From Lentinus brumalis (taxonomy: Eukaryota > Basidiomycota > Agaricomycetes > Polyporales > Polyporaceae), in NCBI GenBank assembly GCA_001792895.1, contig MARA01000030.1, positions 124,001 to 188,000 on the forward strand: a DNA stretch of 64,000 nt, in the 5' to 3' direction. Positions 9,087 through 18,399 of the stretch are shown here, one piece after another. Below the pieces are notes generated by a model, which worked only from the letters and a program-made list of their open reading frames with translations, searched no databases and was not told the origin of the DNA. Every line of letters begins with the position of its first letter. The stretch's first letter is position 1. Both the position numbers and the translations under genes were made by a program.

Positions 9087-11860
9087 CTAACGGTGGGATG
9101 TTGGGTGTTGCGCGTAGAATTCCATAACCCGCTGTGGAGCATGGGTCAGGTTTTCTGCAGGCTCCCAGCTGTCGTGTTCGGGACCCCATCCCTTCCACCG
9201 TACGAGGTACTGGAGCTTCCTTCCTCGTCCATAGCGGCGAGACTCCAGCACCCGTTCAACTTCGTACTCCTCTTCTCCTTCCACTTCAATCGGTGCAGGC
9301 TCTGGTGGGTGCCGGCCCGGCAGGGAGCTGTGCTTGTGCGGCAGCAGCAGCGACACATGGAAGACTGGATGGATGGGTAGGTCTTTTGGTAGACGGAGTT
9401 CATAGGCAAGGTTGCCAACTCGGCGTACCACTGGATAGGGACCTGCATACCTGTCCACCAACTTCCGAGGCATTCCTGTGACTCGCAGGTTGCGAGTGTC
9501 CAGCCACACCTTCTGACCTGGCTCAAAGACCGGAGCGTCTCGAGCATGCTGGTCGAAGTGTGCCTTCATGCGTTCCGCAGTGAGCGTCAAGGCTGCAGTC
9601 GCATCCTCCCGGGCCCGTCGGAGTTCCTCGCGACGACTGTCCGCTGCAGGAACCTCAGTGGGTAGCATTGGGATGTGGAACTGTGGCTCGAACCCATAGA
9701 GCAGGTAGAAGGGTGAATACCCCGTAGAGGAGTGGACATGAGAGTTGAACGCAAACTCTGCAATGGGCAACCACTGCACCCAGTCGTCTCGGCGGCGTGA
9801 GCAGAACATCCGCAAGTAGGCTTCCACCTCCTGGTTCCACCTCTCTGACTGTCCGTCGGTCTGGGGGTGGTACGCAGTGGACAGTGCACTCTCAATGCCG
9901 AGACCCTTAAGAATGGCACGGAAGAGCTTGCTGGCGAACTGGGGGCCACGGTCGGAGATGATCTTTCGCGGTAGTCCATGGAGGCGGAAATACTCCCGTA
10001 TGAAGTTGTTCGCCGCACCCTCGGCATCGATCTCGTCTCGACATGGAATGAGATGCACTAGCTTCGCATGCCGGTCCGCAATGAGCTGCAGCGCGTTGTA
10101 CCCATCAACCTCTGGTAGGCCGGTGATGAAGTCACAGGTCACAACCTGACCAGGGCCGTCTGGGATCTCGTTTGGCTGCAGCTGACCGTGCCGTTTGCCA
10201 TGGATTGGCTTGCCTCGTCGACAGGTGTCACAGGTCTCAACATAGTTTTTGATGAACTGTGTCATACCCGGCCACCAGTAGTTGCGGCTTACTAGCTCAA
10301 TGGTCTTCCACTGGCCTGGGTGCCCAGCGGGTGGTAGGTCGTGGTGCAGGCGAACAATATCTGCCCGTAGTGCGCGATCGTTGGGGACGTAGACCTTGCC
10401 TCGATAGAGGAGAAGACCTTGCTCGACGTTCCAGTCCACCAGATCATTCTGCAGCCGTGCTGGCCCGAGTTGTTCCACCTTGCGCAGTGCCTCTGCCACC
10501 TCTTTCTCGCGGTCTCCACACTCTCGGATCCGACGCAGAAGTGACTTCTCCGGTACAAGGGCCAGATGTCCACGTCTAGCAGCCAGAGAGCGGAAGTGAC
10601 TAGGCTGTAGCACCGTGCGACCTTGGTTGTCATCTGCGTCATCTCGCTGGTGGTCAGGGCGACGGGATAGTGCATCTGCTCGACCGTTAGATGTGCCCGG
10701 TTTGTGTGTGATGACGAAGTCAAAACGAGAGAGGTAGAGAGCCCATCGAGCCTGCCGTCTGGTGAGGTTCTGCGCCGTACGCCAGTATTCAAGATTCTTG
10801 TGATCTGACTGAATCTCGAATGTACTGGGCAGTCCTTCGAGGTAGTGGCGCCACGCCTGGAGGGCACGAATGATTGCGAGCATCTCTTTGTCATAGATCT
10901 CGTAGTTGCGCTCAGCATCATTCATGGATTCGGAGTGGAAGGCAATCGGGTGCCACTTTCCATCCTCCCCCTCCTGCGACAGCACCGCTCCTGTGGCAAA
11001 CCCAGAGGCGTCGACTTCCACTCGTGTGGGACGGTCCGGGTCGTAGATGCGGAGTACGGGACTTGTCAGGAAGCACTGCTTCAGCTCCTCAAATGCCCGC
11101 TGCTCCTCCTCTCCCCATTGCCAAGGGACATTGCCGGTCAGCCTGTCTAGAGGCTTGCAGATGGCGCTGAAGTTCCGGATGAAGCGACGATAGAAGTTCG
11201 CAAAGCCGCGAAACTTCCTGATGTCTGACACATTGCGGGGAACTGGCCAGTCTGCGATGCCCTTGACCTTCACCGGGTCCATCTCGACCTGGTTCTCGGA
11301 CACGAACATCCCGAGGTACTCCACTTTGGTCTGCTCGAATTCGCACTTCTCTGGTTTACAGAACAGGTCATGCTCCTTCAGACGCTTCAGGACCTCTCGG
11401 ACAAGGGTGCGATGTTCAGCAAGGTCATTCGTAAAGATGAGGATGTCGTCGAGATAGACGGTGACCTTGCCAAGAACGATGAGGTCCTTGAAGATGTCGT
11501 TCATGAATGCAGAGAAGGTGCTGGGGGAGTTGGCCAGACCAAAGAACATGACTGTGGGCTCATAGAGTCCCCGGTTGGTCACGAAGGCCGCTTTCCACTC
11601 GTCGCCTGTCTTTATGCGAACGTTGTTGTACCCCCAGCGAATGTCGAGCTTCGTGAAGTACTTGGCCTTCTTGAGTCGATCCATCAGTTCCGAAACCAGC
11701 GGCAGCGGGTAACGGTTCTTAATGGTGATGTCGTTCAGCCTCCGATAGTCCTGCACAGGGCGAAGACTGCCATCCTTCTTTTTGACGAAGAAGAAGGGGG
11801 AGGACATCGGTGACTTCGACTCACGAATGTAACCCTTGGCCAGGTTCTCTTCAAGAAATT
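9087..11860 (-). CDS. Gypsy pol: reverse transcriptase, RNase H, integrase, chromodomain
   Basis: From the first in-frame Met (11807) this is 906 codons. The RT has FFFVKKKDGSLRPVQDYR, LDIRWGYNNVR and catalytic YLDDILIF (about residues 118-125). The RNase H of the Ty3 type follows (VEVDASGFATGAVLSQ, HKNLEYW, ADALSRRP). The integrase has its HHCC zinc-binding region (HHD..AGHPG..CDTCRRGK) and DDE core (CDFITGLP, ISDRGPQF, YHPQTDGQSER). The C-terminal 55 residues are a chromodomain (EYEVERVLESR, YLVRWKGW, DSWEPAENL), which in this class targets integration to marked chromatin. The frame is open upstream of the Met to about 11850, where it should join the preceding frame. This long part has no internal stop. 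Confidence 0.96.
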
Positions 11861-12523
11861 ATCAAGCTCGACTTGCTCGTTCGGGGATAGAGGGTACACC
11901 TTGGAGTGGAACATCTTGGCATCGGGAACCAGCTCGATAGCATGATCATAGGGGCGATGGTTGGGCAACCGTTCTGACGCCTCCTTTGAAAACACACTAA
12001 GGTACTCATGGTAGTGTTCCGGCACCAGTTGTTCGATAGGACGAGCTGGCCCCCGTTTCTGGTACTCCTGTTCCGCGAGCTCCTGGGAATAGGTATGGCT
12101 CGCAGAGACAAAGAGTTGAGGAGCGCCTTGTAGGCTGCGCCCCTCCATCCAGGCATCCAGAAGGGTTTGCTCAGATCCATCCCACTCCTCCTCATTCGGC
12201 AATGGTGGCTCATTAATGTCCTCCACCTCTTCGACCATCACCGCTGCACACACCCTGCCAATCTTCTTGGCCTTCCGGACCCGATCTGAACGTGAACGCG
12301 CCGTGAGCCTGACCTCCGTATCACGCGTCACAGTTGCAGCAGGTTCCGGTGCCTTCTTACTAGCATGGCATGTTGAAGGGCAGCGGGATAGGCGCAGCGA
12401 GCCACGTTCCCAGTCAATCTCCGGATTGTGCTCGCGCAGCCAGTCAAGGCCGATGATCACATCCTCGTCACCTACGTCTGTCACCATAAACACCACCTGC
12501 TCCTGGTGGTCCCCGATCGTCAT
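11735..12523 (-). CDS. Gypsy pol fragment: protease end, linker and RT N-terminus
   Basis: It starts MTIGDHQEQVVFMVTDVG and reaches GLDWLREHNPEIDW, the typical end of a Ty3 protease domain. A variable acidic/basic linker follows, then the conserved RT lead-in (LSVFSKEASERLPNHRPYDHAIEL, ending VELDNFL). After VELDNFL the frame goes out of phase near 11850 and the remaining 30 residues are nonsense. Its ATG overlaps the previous frame's stop (ATGA at 12523-12520), so both ends look like 1-nt breaks in one pol frame rather than separate genes. Confidence 0.85.
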   Translation of the reverse strand: MTIGDHQEQVVFMVTDVGDEDVIIGLDWLREHNPEIDWERGSLRLSRCPSTCHASKKAPEPAATVTRDTEVRLTARSRSDRVRKAKKIGRVCAAVMVEEVEDINEPPLPNEEEWDGSEQTLLDAWMEGRSLQGAPQLFVSASHTYSQELAEQEYQKRGPARPIEQLVPEHYHEYLSVFSKEASERLPNHRPYDHAIELVPDAKMFHSKVYPLSPNEQVELDNFLKRTWPRVTFVSRSHRCPPPSSSSKRRMAVFALCRTIGG

Positions 12524-12840
12524 CCTAGCACGGCTACCTCTGCAATCGTGCCATCGCGGTTCTCTGTACCGTCGATGTTGTATAAACGGATGGGGGATGC
12601 TAGCTTCCGCGTAGCAACACGGTTCTCCTCCACAAACCGTCGATGCAAAAACTTTGTAGTGGCCCCACTGTCAACCATGGCCACCACATCCTTCTCTTGC
12701 CGCTTGCCGCTCAGTCGTACTGGGATGTGGAAGTGTTGTCCATCATGATTGAGTTCATAAATAAACGACGATCCCAGTACAGCATAACGACTATTGGTAC
12801 ATGAGCGTGCGCGCGCGGCATCTAGCGCAGCTCGAATCAA
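12520..12840 (-). CDS. Gypsy protease (start of pol)
   Basis: The frame contains the aspartic protease active site VVAMVDSGATTKFLHRRFV. It has no ATG near its 5' end and overlaps the gag stop codon, so it would be reached by -1 frameshifting from gag. It ends in a stop at 12520-12522 after EVAVLG, where the homologous protein should continue into the next frame. Confidence 0.85.
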   Translation of the reverse strand: MIRAALDAARARSCTNSRYAVLGSSFIYELNHDGQHFHIPVRLSGKRQEKDVVAMVDSGATTKFLHRRFVEENRVATRKLASPIRLYNIDGTENRDGTIAEVAVLG

Positions 12841-13571
12841 AAACCCTCCTTCTCCTTCATCGTCGTCAGCGTGGCAATGCGCTCCTCCAGTGCCTTGAGC
12901 TGCAACTGAAGGGCGACCACCTCATCCGACGTCGTGGAGGATGATGAGGAGGCTGCGGCGCGTTGACCGCCTTTCCTCTCCGGGCATTGGGCGGCCCTGT
13001 GACCGTTTCGTCCGCAGACGAAGCAACCGGTGGGACCGGAGGTAGGAGGACGTTCCTTATTCGCAGCTACCTTCTCGCCGCGTTTTGGGAACTTCCCGGT
13101 GCGAGGTCGCTCCTCTGACCGTCGTGCCAGGTGCTGGTCCATCTGCAAGGCAACCGTCTGCATCTTGACAAGGGTAGAGATGTCGTGAGCAGTGGTGGCG
13201 AACTCGTCCTTGATGCGATAGGGGAGTCCTTCACGGTAGCGCTCGCGCTTGTCGTCATCGGAGAACCCAGTCCGAGCAGCCACCGCATTGAACTCAGCAG
13301 TGTACTCCTTGACCGTGCCAAGCCTGTGCGAAGCCTTGCAAAGCTTGACCAGTTCAGCAGTGGCTGCCTCCTTGTCATCTACGGCGCAGAAGTGGGCCTT
13401 GAACGCATCTTCGAATGCAGCGACATCCGCCCAAGGAGTAGTTGTGGCTGCCGTGATGATATGCGGCCCGGCCCAGCTTGCAGCATCGCCTGTGAGGCGG
13501 TTCAAGACGACCATCCAGATCAGGTTCGCGTTACTCCTGCCCTGGTGGCAACTCCGTGATAGGCTGTGGCG
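12837..13571 (-). CDS. Gypsy gag, C-terminal part with CCHC zinc knuckle
   Basis: The frame reads NLIWMVVLNRLTGDAASWA and then a capsid-like helical segment (FKAHFCAVDDKEAATAELVK, GTVKEYTAEFNAVAARTGF), a basic linker, the zinc knuckle CFVCGRNGHRAAQC (CX2CX4HX4C) and a C-terminal coiled-coil-like tail ending EKEGF. The first ATG is at 13514, but protein similarity begins just upstream, where the other gag frame ends at 13520. The nucleocapsid knuckle binds the genomic RNA. A single-base indel near 13530-13560 separates this from the N-terminal part. Confidence 0.9.
   Translation of the reverse strand, partial: RHSLSRSCHQGRSNANLIWMVVLNRLTGDAASWAGPHIITAATTTPWADVAAFEDAFKAHFCAVDDKEAATAELVKLCKASHRLGTVKEYTAEFNAVAARTGFSDDDKRERYREGLPYRIKDEFATTAHDISTLVKMQTVALQMDQHLARRSEERPRTGKFPKRGEKVAANKERPPTSGPTGCFVCGRNGHRAAQCPERKGGQRAAASSSSSTTSDEVVALQLQLKALEERIATLTTMKEKEGF
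12840..12846 (-). promoter_or_regulatory. Candidate -1 ribosomal frameshift site at the gag/pol junction
   Basis: The heptamer G GGT TTT (minus strand), read in the gag frame and followed immediately by the gag TGA, fits the X XXY YYZ slippery pattern. Slipping back one base puts the ribosome into the protease frame. Location, direction and phase all fit. No downstream structure was assessed. Confidence 0.55.
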
Positions 13572-14442
13572 CTGCTGATGAAGGTGAGGCCTTCCTGAGC
13601 ATTCTTGCCATCGTACTCTCGAGGCAGTAGAACCGGCAGGAGCTTGGTGACGTCAAAAGGAGCCGTCATGGTGGGGAGAGTGGGGGTGATGGGTGGTGGT
13701 GTGGTGGGGTGCGAGGAGCCTTGCGACGGAGCACTAGGGGTAGTCGTCCGTGAAGGATTCCGTGGAGGAAGAGGTGGTGGGGAAGTCCGAGGCGGGGAGT
13801 TGAGGACGATGTCAGGTTGTCGTCCCTCCGGCTGGGACTGAGGGGGCAGTACCGAGGTGGTGGCAACTGGACTGAAGGATCCTGATGCTCGACGTTGCAG
13901 ACGCTCGCTGGCAAGGACGAGCGCAGTGGGGAGAGGGATCCGGGATCCACCGAGTGGGGACTCAGTGGGAGGGGTGTTGGTGCGGCTAGGGAGACGGCTC
14001 GGCGGGCGGGTACCTGGTCTGCTGGACGAAAGGCGGACTGCCTCACGTAGGGGGCGTCCACTAGCAGTAGTAGTGGCAACTGGTTGTGTCAGTCGCTGGC
14101 GGATCTGCTCCTCCTGTTCCGGTGTGGGGTAGACGTAGGTATGGAGATCGGTCCAGACTTGCGCGTCTGACGCCCAGGTAGGTAGTCGCTCTGGACAAGG
14201 TTGCTGATCACAGATGTACCACCGCTGATCAGTGCCGCGCCAGTGATGATCTTCTACCGCACTTGAATGAAAGGCGTGGTTGTAGGGGGCACAAGAGGGA
14301 CGGGGCTGATCCAGTGTGTAGAGGTCGACGTCAGGTAGAACACGAGTTCACCTGACCTTCGCCTGTCAGTGGACCTCAGAGTCTTACTGGACAGCGGTGG
14401 GGGTCCAGGGGGTAGTACCGCGCACGTAGGTTGTAGAACCAA
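13520..14442 (-). pseudogene. Gypsy gag, N-terminal part (split frames)
   Basis: An open frame without a usable early ATG runs from about 14345 to the stop at 13520-13522. It includes HWRGTDQRWYICDQQPCPER, a Gln/Glu stretch, a long Pro/Ser/Thr-rich region, then MTAPFDVTKLLPVLLPREYD and GKNAQEGLTFISSATAYHGV, which is the start of the capsid region. A shorter frame with ATG at 14442 (to 14254) overlaps its beginning and shares the THWISP segment in the other phase, so the true N-terminus is probably the 14442 ATG followed by a 1-nt break near 14310-14340. Confidence 0.7.
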
Positions 14443-14551
14443 CAGCGACAGATACAGCTCAACACCAGGAGCGTGGTTATAGAACCGGCGATCAACCGAT
14501 GGAGGGTGGGGGGGGGAGTACGCCAGTGCTCGTGTTGAAGTTTCGACCTAA

Positions 14552-14919
14552 TGTTACGACTGATCGTCGAGGGGGATCAGGAAAGACTCACGAGACGAGC
14601 AGGGGCGTCGACGAGCACTTGTGCAGCGAGAGCGGAGCAATGCTCGACGATCAGGGCTGGGGACAAGATGTATTGAGAGAGGTATCTACAGAGCGAAGTA
14701 CAGCTTGGCTTACCTGGGGACAAGAGGTCGAAACTGAGGGTCCCCAGGTAGCGCTGGTGGTCTTATATACATGAGGGAACAATAGTGTCAGAAGACAATA
14801 GCGTGAGAGACATCATGGATGAAGACAATAGCGTGAGAGGGACCATGGGAATCATGGTGATCGAACAATAGGATGACTGGGAAAGGAAATGAATAGTACC
14901 GGGGAGGCTGTTCGTAACA
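14552..14919 (-). repeat. Gypsy 5' LTR
   Basis: 368 bp. It is identical to the left LTR except for one extra g (cagcgagagcgg against cagcagagcgg). Confidence 0.97.
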
Positions 14920-15046
14920 CAGGGTGAGTGTCCGTGATAACGAACCACTGCCCCTGGGACATGAGGTAGGACTGGAGGGCCGTAGACCACTCGGTGTAGT
15001 TCGTGCCGTTCAGCATCGGAACGAGCTGAGTGAGGGCGCTGGACAT
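14920..15046 (-). pseudogene. Copia gag N-terminus, cut by the gypsy insertion
   Basis: ATG at 15046; the product begins MSSALTQLVPMLNGTNYTEW and continues to DTHP, where the gypsy LTR starts. LNGTNYTEW..ALQSYLM is the usual start of copia gag polyproteins. The reading frame across the insertion point continues in phase at 8682, and removing one copy of the caggg duplication keeps the frame. This shows the gypsy element disrupted a previously continuous gag. Confidence 0.9.
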
Positions 15047-15374
15047 GGTGATGATGGGAGAGCGAAGAGAGATCTGTGTGAAACACAGTCAGCGTCTGTC
15101 CAGAAGCAACGTTAAGCAGCCGTAACGGCGCTAGAAGCTGCACGCTGAAGGTTCTCTTCAGTGGCGATGACAGCAGCCACAATGGGCGCTTCGTCGTCGT
15201 CCACGACGTCGAGCCCTTAGAGGGCGACGTACAGGTGAGCTGCGAGCAGTGGAGTGCAGCCGGCAAGGGCGCAGCATCCAAGCTCACACTGGAGTGCAGC
15301 CGACAAAGGGTGCAGCGTCCAGCTATCTGGGAGCACCAGGGTGCAGCCACAACGGGCGCTCAACCTGGGCGTCA
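15047..15374 (-). other. Copia 5' leader with short direct repeats
   Basis: This is the untranslated leader between primer site and gag. Around 15248-15360 the + strand has three imperfect copies of a ggagtgcagccg...gcgcagc motif about 50 bp apart. The function is unknown; a packaging signal is possible but not shown. Confidence 0.6.
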
Positions 15375-15389
15375 CCAGGGCTCATAACC
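15375..15389 (-). promoter_or_regulatory. Copia primer-binding site: half tRNA-iMet type
   Basis: Directly after the 5' LTR (minus strand) reads GGTTATGAGCCCTGG. The + strand ccagggctcataacc matches the anticodon stem-loop of fungal initiator tRNA-Met (CAU anticodon), not the tRNA 3' acceptor end. Drosophila copia and yeast Ty5 are known to use this internal half-tRNA priming. Confidence 0.85.
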
Positions 15390-15666
15390 TGTTGAAGGGG
15401 GCACCTAACGCAGTGTACGCACCCGGCAACTCACCTGTGTGAACGCTAGTGCAGTGGCACGAGAGGAGGCAGAATGCGACTTGTGTATTGGCCCTGCAGG
15501 GACTGTCCTTAAATACTACTTACAGGGCGGATTATGTAATACCAGCAAATACTAAAGAAAGTAACTGATATCAATCAGTGATAAGTGATAACTTATTCAC
15601 ATGCATCAATACGGCTCCACCGGTAATCCGCGAACCGGTCGGCCCGGAACTCATCGGAGTTCAACA
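15390..15666 (-). repeat. Copia 5' LTR
   Basis: 277 bp, two differences from the left LTR, followed by the target duplication gatag at 15667-15671. Confidence 0.97.
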
Positions 15667-15717
15667 GATAGAAGGTTTTAGACAGTAGTAGTACTTAAAT
15701 CTGAGTTGGAGGGAAAC

Positions 15718-15999
15718 ATGACGGCAGACAACACCTGGCGGGCCCACTGGACTGCTCCGGGCATGGAAGTGCAGGACTCCTCGATCAAGAGGATTGTGCA
15801 CAGACTTAAATCGTTGAGCCATTTCCGGATAAGTACTGGTTCAAGTCTGCTCAATGCGGCCTTGCAGCCGATTCCAGCGGAACTTCGGAAGGGGGAATGC
15901 TTCAAGAATCCCTTGCCATACAATCTCCTGATTGAGTCACTAGGATTGCTGCCTTCCGAGGAACTTCACTTGGAACCTCTCCTAATCCTGGACTTCTAA
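15718..15999 (+). CDS. Small conserved ORF in the unit, copy A
   Basis: The ATG at 15718 opens a frame of about 93 residues, beginning MTADNTWRAHWTAPGMEVQD and including FRISTGSSLLNAALQPIPAE. It lies 47 bp right of the copia target site. Copies at 36400-36666 and 46517-46783 keep the frame (88 residues, ending FTWNLS), and the copy at 26317 is broken. Here a single indel near the end gives a different tail (LHLEPLLILDF). I recognise no family. The antisense strand is also open, so coding status is uncertain. Confidence 0.35.
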   Translation: MTADNTWRAHWTAPGMEVQDSSIKRIVHRLKSLSHFRISTGSSLLNAALQPIPAELRKGECFKNPLPYNLLIESLGLLPSEELHLEPLLILDF

Positions 16000-18379
16000 C
16001 CCTCCAACCGAAGTTTGCGTTTTGATTCCGAGAAGTGGTCGCTTACTTTGGAAGATTGCCGCGGAGCGCACACTGGCTCATTTGGGGTATACCATTCTTT
16101 AGTACTTCATACATACAGGGCAGTGACACTGATAGAGGTTAAGACTCTTCTGATGTTCGGAGTCCAGATCCAGGGCAACTCGGAGCGGGGCACTATCTGT
16201 ATGATTGATGCTCGAAAAAGTTGAACTTCGGAAGCTTCTCGGCAACGAGCCAGACAAGAGGGTGCAACAACGGACACTTCATCCTTGACGCTGTCCTCTG
16301 CAATTGCACGATGCAAAGTCGACTCAGAAGTGGACTCACAAGTACAGATGTGCCGTCATGTGTTTTCTTGTACTGCACAAATGATTGGAGCACATCGGAG
16401 CAGCCGGGGTGACTCCCATCTGGCCTCCTTAAGTGAAACCATCACAGCGGCCGAGGACTGACACATTCACCATGTCATCAGAGCCTGACGCTATGTGAAT
16501 TATCCGGTTGTGCCTGTCATATTCCCTGTTGGCAAAGCGAGGGCCGCCGGCCACATACTGCAGTCATAGTGTAAGCATGCATCCCGTCGTCTTCTGCTGA
16601 CGGCATACCAAGGCAGTGTGCTCAAAGTGCTGTAGAATATACCGTAGACCGCGCTCTTGAACCGACCTGTATGTCTACCCGGCTCATTCAACCCCCGTAA
16701 CTAACACGAGGCCCTGACAGGATGCGAAGGAGCATCAGTCTGTCATGTGTACACTCAGCAACATATTCTGTGGCGGGGCAGGAATGTCTCCAAGTGCGAG
16801 TCGCAGACTTGGAGGAAACGACCGTCCCTCGCCTGTACCGCAGCTTCGTCTGATCCGAGCGAGCAACGAACTCGCATCCGTGACTTGTAAGTGTTGCGAG
16901 AAGCTTCGATGCACTATACTTACCAAGTTTGCCGTCATGTTAGCAACTCATGGGTCACCGTTCGGACGGCCCTTCAGCTGCCGTGAGAACCAGAGCTGCG
17001 GCGGCTCGATATCCACTTCCGTCCCATTCTTACCCCTGTAATCTACACGACAGGCAAGTGCTCGAGGTCGTATACACCAGCACCTCTGCAATAGTCCGCG
17101 CCGTCGAGACTGTCCGGAGCCAGAGACGTACCTTTGGCCGTGAACCCGCGCCAGCCGCGTGCGAGTGTGAGTGCACTATTGGCCAAGCAAAGCTCGGGCG
17201 TGCACACCGTCAGACGATCAGCGCTCAGCTCCCGATGAGACGCGTCTGCTTCCCTCAAGAACTGAAACTGTCGCAGAGCAGCCGAGGATCGACGCAGGGT
17301 CGTATGGGTTCCGACACCTCGTCGGCTGCCGTCCTTGCGTGCATGTTCCAGTTGCATCTGCCGAAGTCCGTGCCGCAGCCGCCAGCGGCCGCACACCGGG
17401 ACTGCGATAGCGGGGGATGCGGGATGTGTTGCGCGCCAGGTTGCAGACCTCGCATACGGACGTCGGAGCCCCAGCGGTAGAGCGTGTCTACATCACGGTG
17501 CAGCGACGGAGCGGACGAGACGGCCCAGTCGCACCTCGCAACGGCAACGCATCATCAGATGGTCCGAAGTCGGAAGAAGAGACCGTGTGCGCTCAGTGCT
17601 GCAAGCGTAGGACGTCAGCCGGTATGGAACGCCGCGATGCAGCGGGTCCCTCTGCTTGCTGCCTACCTTCCAACTTCCAAGGACGGACCCGTTGGCCCCG
17701 GATGACCGCGGTTGTCTGACCACTTCCACGCCGTTTCAGAGCGGCGGAGGATCGTGCGGGGGTGGGTCAGGTCAGGCCCGACTGTCTGGATGCTGGCATG
17801 ATTGTTCGCACCGTCCCATCGCGTCCGTACGAGTCCACGGCGAGGCTGCCGTACGCCCTGACCATGCCGCAGACTCCTCGAGCCCGCAGAGACCCCACGT
17901 TCTGCGTTGAACCTGGGTGTTAAGAGCGTGACACGCTGTCGTCGCAGCGAGCTAGCAGCAGGGGGATCTTCACCGTGGCACGTTGGTGCTAGCTAGACGT
18001 AAGTAGACAGACACGCGCGGGAAGCCTGGTCGTCGTCCGATTGTCACGGTTCACCAAACGTCAACTCAGTGCAAGACGCCGCGATGAAAGAGGTGCGTAC
18101 CGAGCATGCATGCAGGAGCCCGGGTGGGCTGTGCGAGTCGAGGATGCAGCCGACGAAACTTTCCCTGCGCGTGGTCTGTTTGTCCGGGCTGCTCGTGGAT
18201 AAGTGCGTGGGTAGGGGCGACGAGCCGCTCTCAGCACTCGCTCGCGCGTGCACCCTCCCACTGCCACCCGCCGTCTCTCCTCTCATTGTGCCGCCGTAGA
18301 TGGCACCCTCTCTCCTCCCAGTGACGCCGTCATGAACGCCACAAGCAGGCCTGGTAGAACGGGTGAGCGTCGTGTCTTC
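16000..18379. other. Unit spacer, copy A, no confident gene
   Basis: This 2.4-kb segment is conserved in all units. Open frames are short and are shifted by indels between copies. No domain is recognised. Confidence 0.5.
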
Positions 18380-18399
18380 TCCCGGAGCATGACATGGGC

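Larger units (their letters stand above)
8688..14919 (-). mobile_element. Ty3/gypsy chromovirus nested in the copia gag
   Basis: 6232-bp element with near-identical LTRs (8688-9054 and 14552-14919) beginning TGTTACGA and ending TCGTAACA, flanked by the 5-bp target duplication caggg (8683-8687 and 14920-14924). On the minus strand the order is LTR, gag with zinc knuckle, protease, RT, RNase H, integrase, chromodomain, purine tract, LTR. RT before integrase is the gypsy order, and the C-terminal chromodomain makes it a chromovirus. The LTRs differ by a single 1-nt indel, so it is at least as young as the copia host. Several internal frame breaks (near 14320, 13540, 12522 and 11850) contrast with this near-perfect LTR identity. 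Confidence 0.97.
3527..15666 (-). mobile_element. Ty1/copia LTR retrotransposon, interrupted by a nested gypsy element
   Basis: Two 277-bp LTRs (3527-3803 and 15390-15666) begin TGTTGAA and end TTCAACA, and they are flanked by the 5-bp target duplication gatag (3522-3526 and 15667-15671). Without the 6232-bp gypsy element and its 5-bp duplication, the element is 5903 bp. It is on the minus strand, so the transcriptional 5' LTR is the right-hand one. Order on the minus strand: 5' LTR, primer site, leader, gag, protease, integrase, reverse transcriptase, RNase H, purine tract, 3' LTR. Protease preceding integrase, which precedes RT, is the copia order. The LTRs differ at only two positions, so the insertion is young. 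The corresponding empty site is present in the other three units. Confidence 0.97.

Noticed and set aside
12520..12523. ATGA stop-start overlap in gypsy pol as translational coupling
   Set aside because: It falls inside a conserved protease domain, so a 1-nt frame break is the simpler reading.
14530..14551. A tRNA primer-binding site for the gypsy element
   Set aside because: The sequence after the 5' LTR (TTAGGTCGAAACTTC on the minus strand) does not match a tRNA 3' end I can name. Self-priming, as in some chromoviruses, is possible but cannot be shown here.
14763..15350. 195-codon minus-strand frame spanning the gypsy LTR and copia leader
   Set aside because: It crosses an element junction and an LTR, so it cannot be an ancestral gene. 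Only the short gag start inside it, in another frame, is real.
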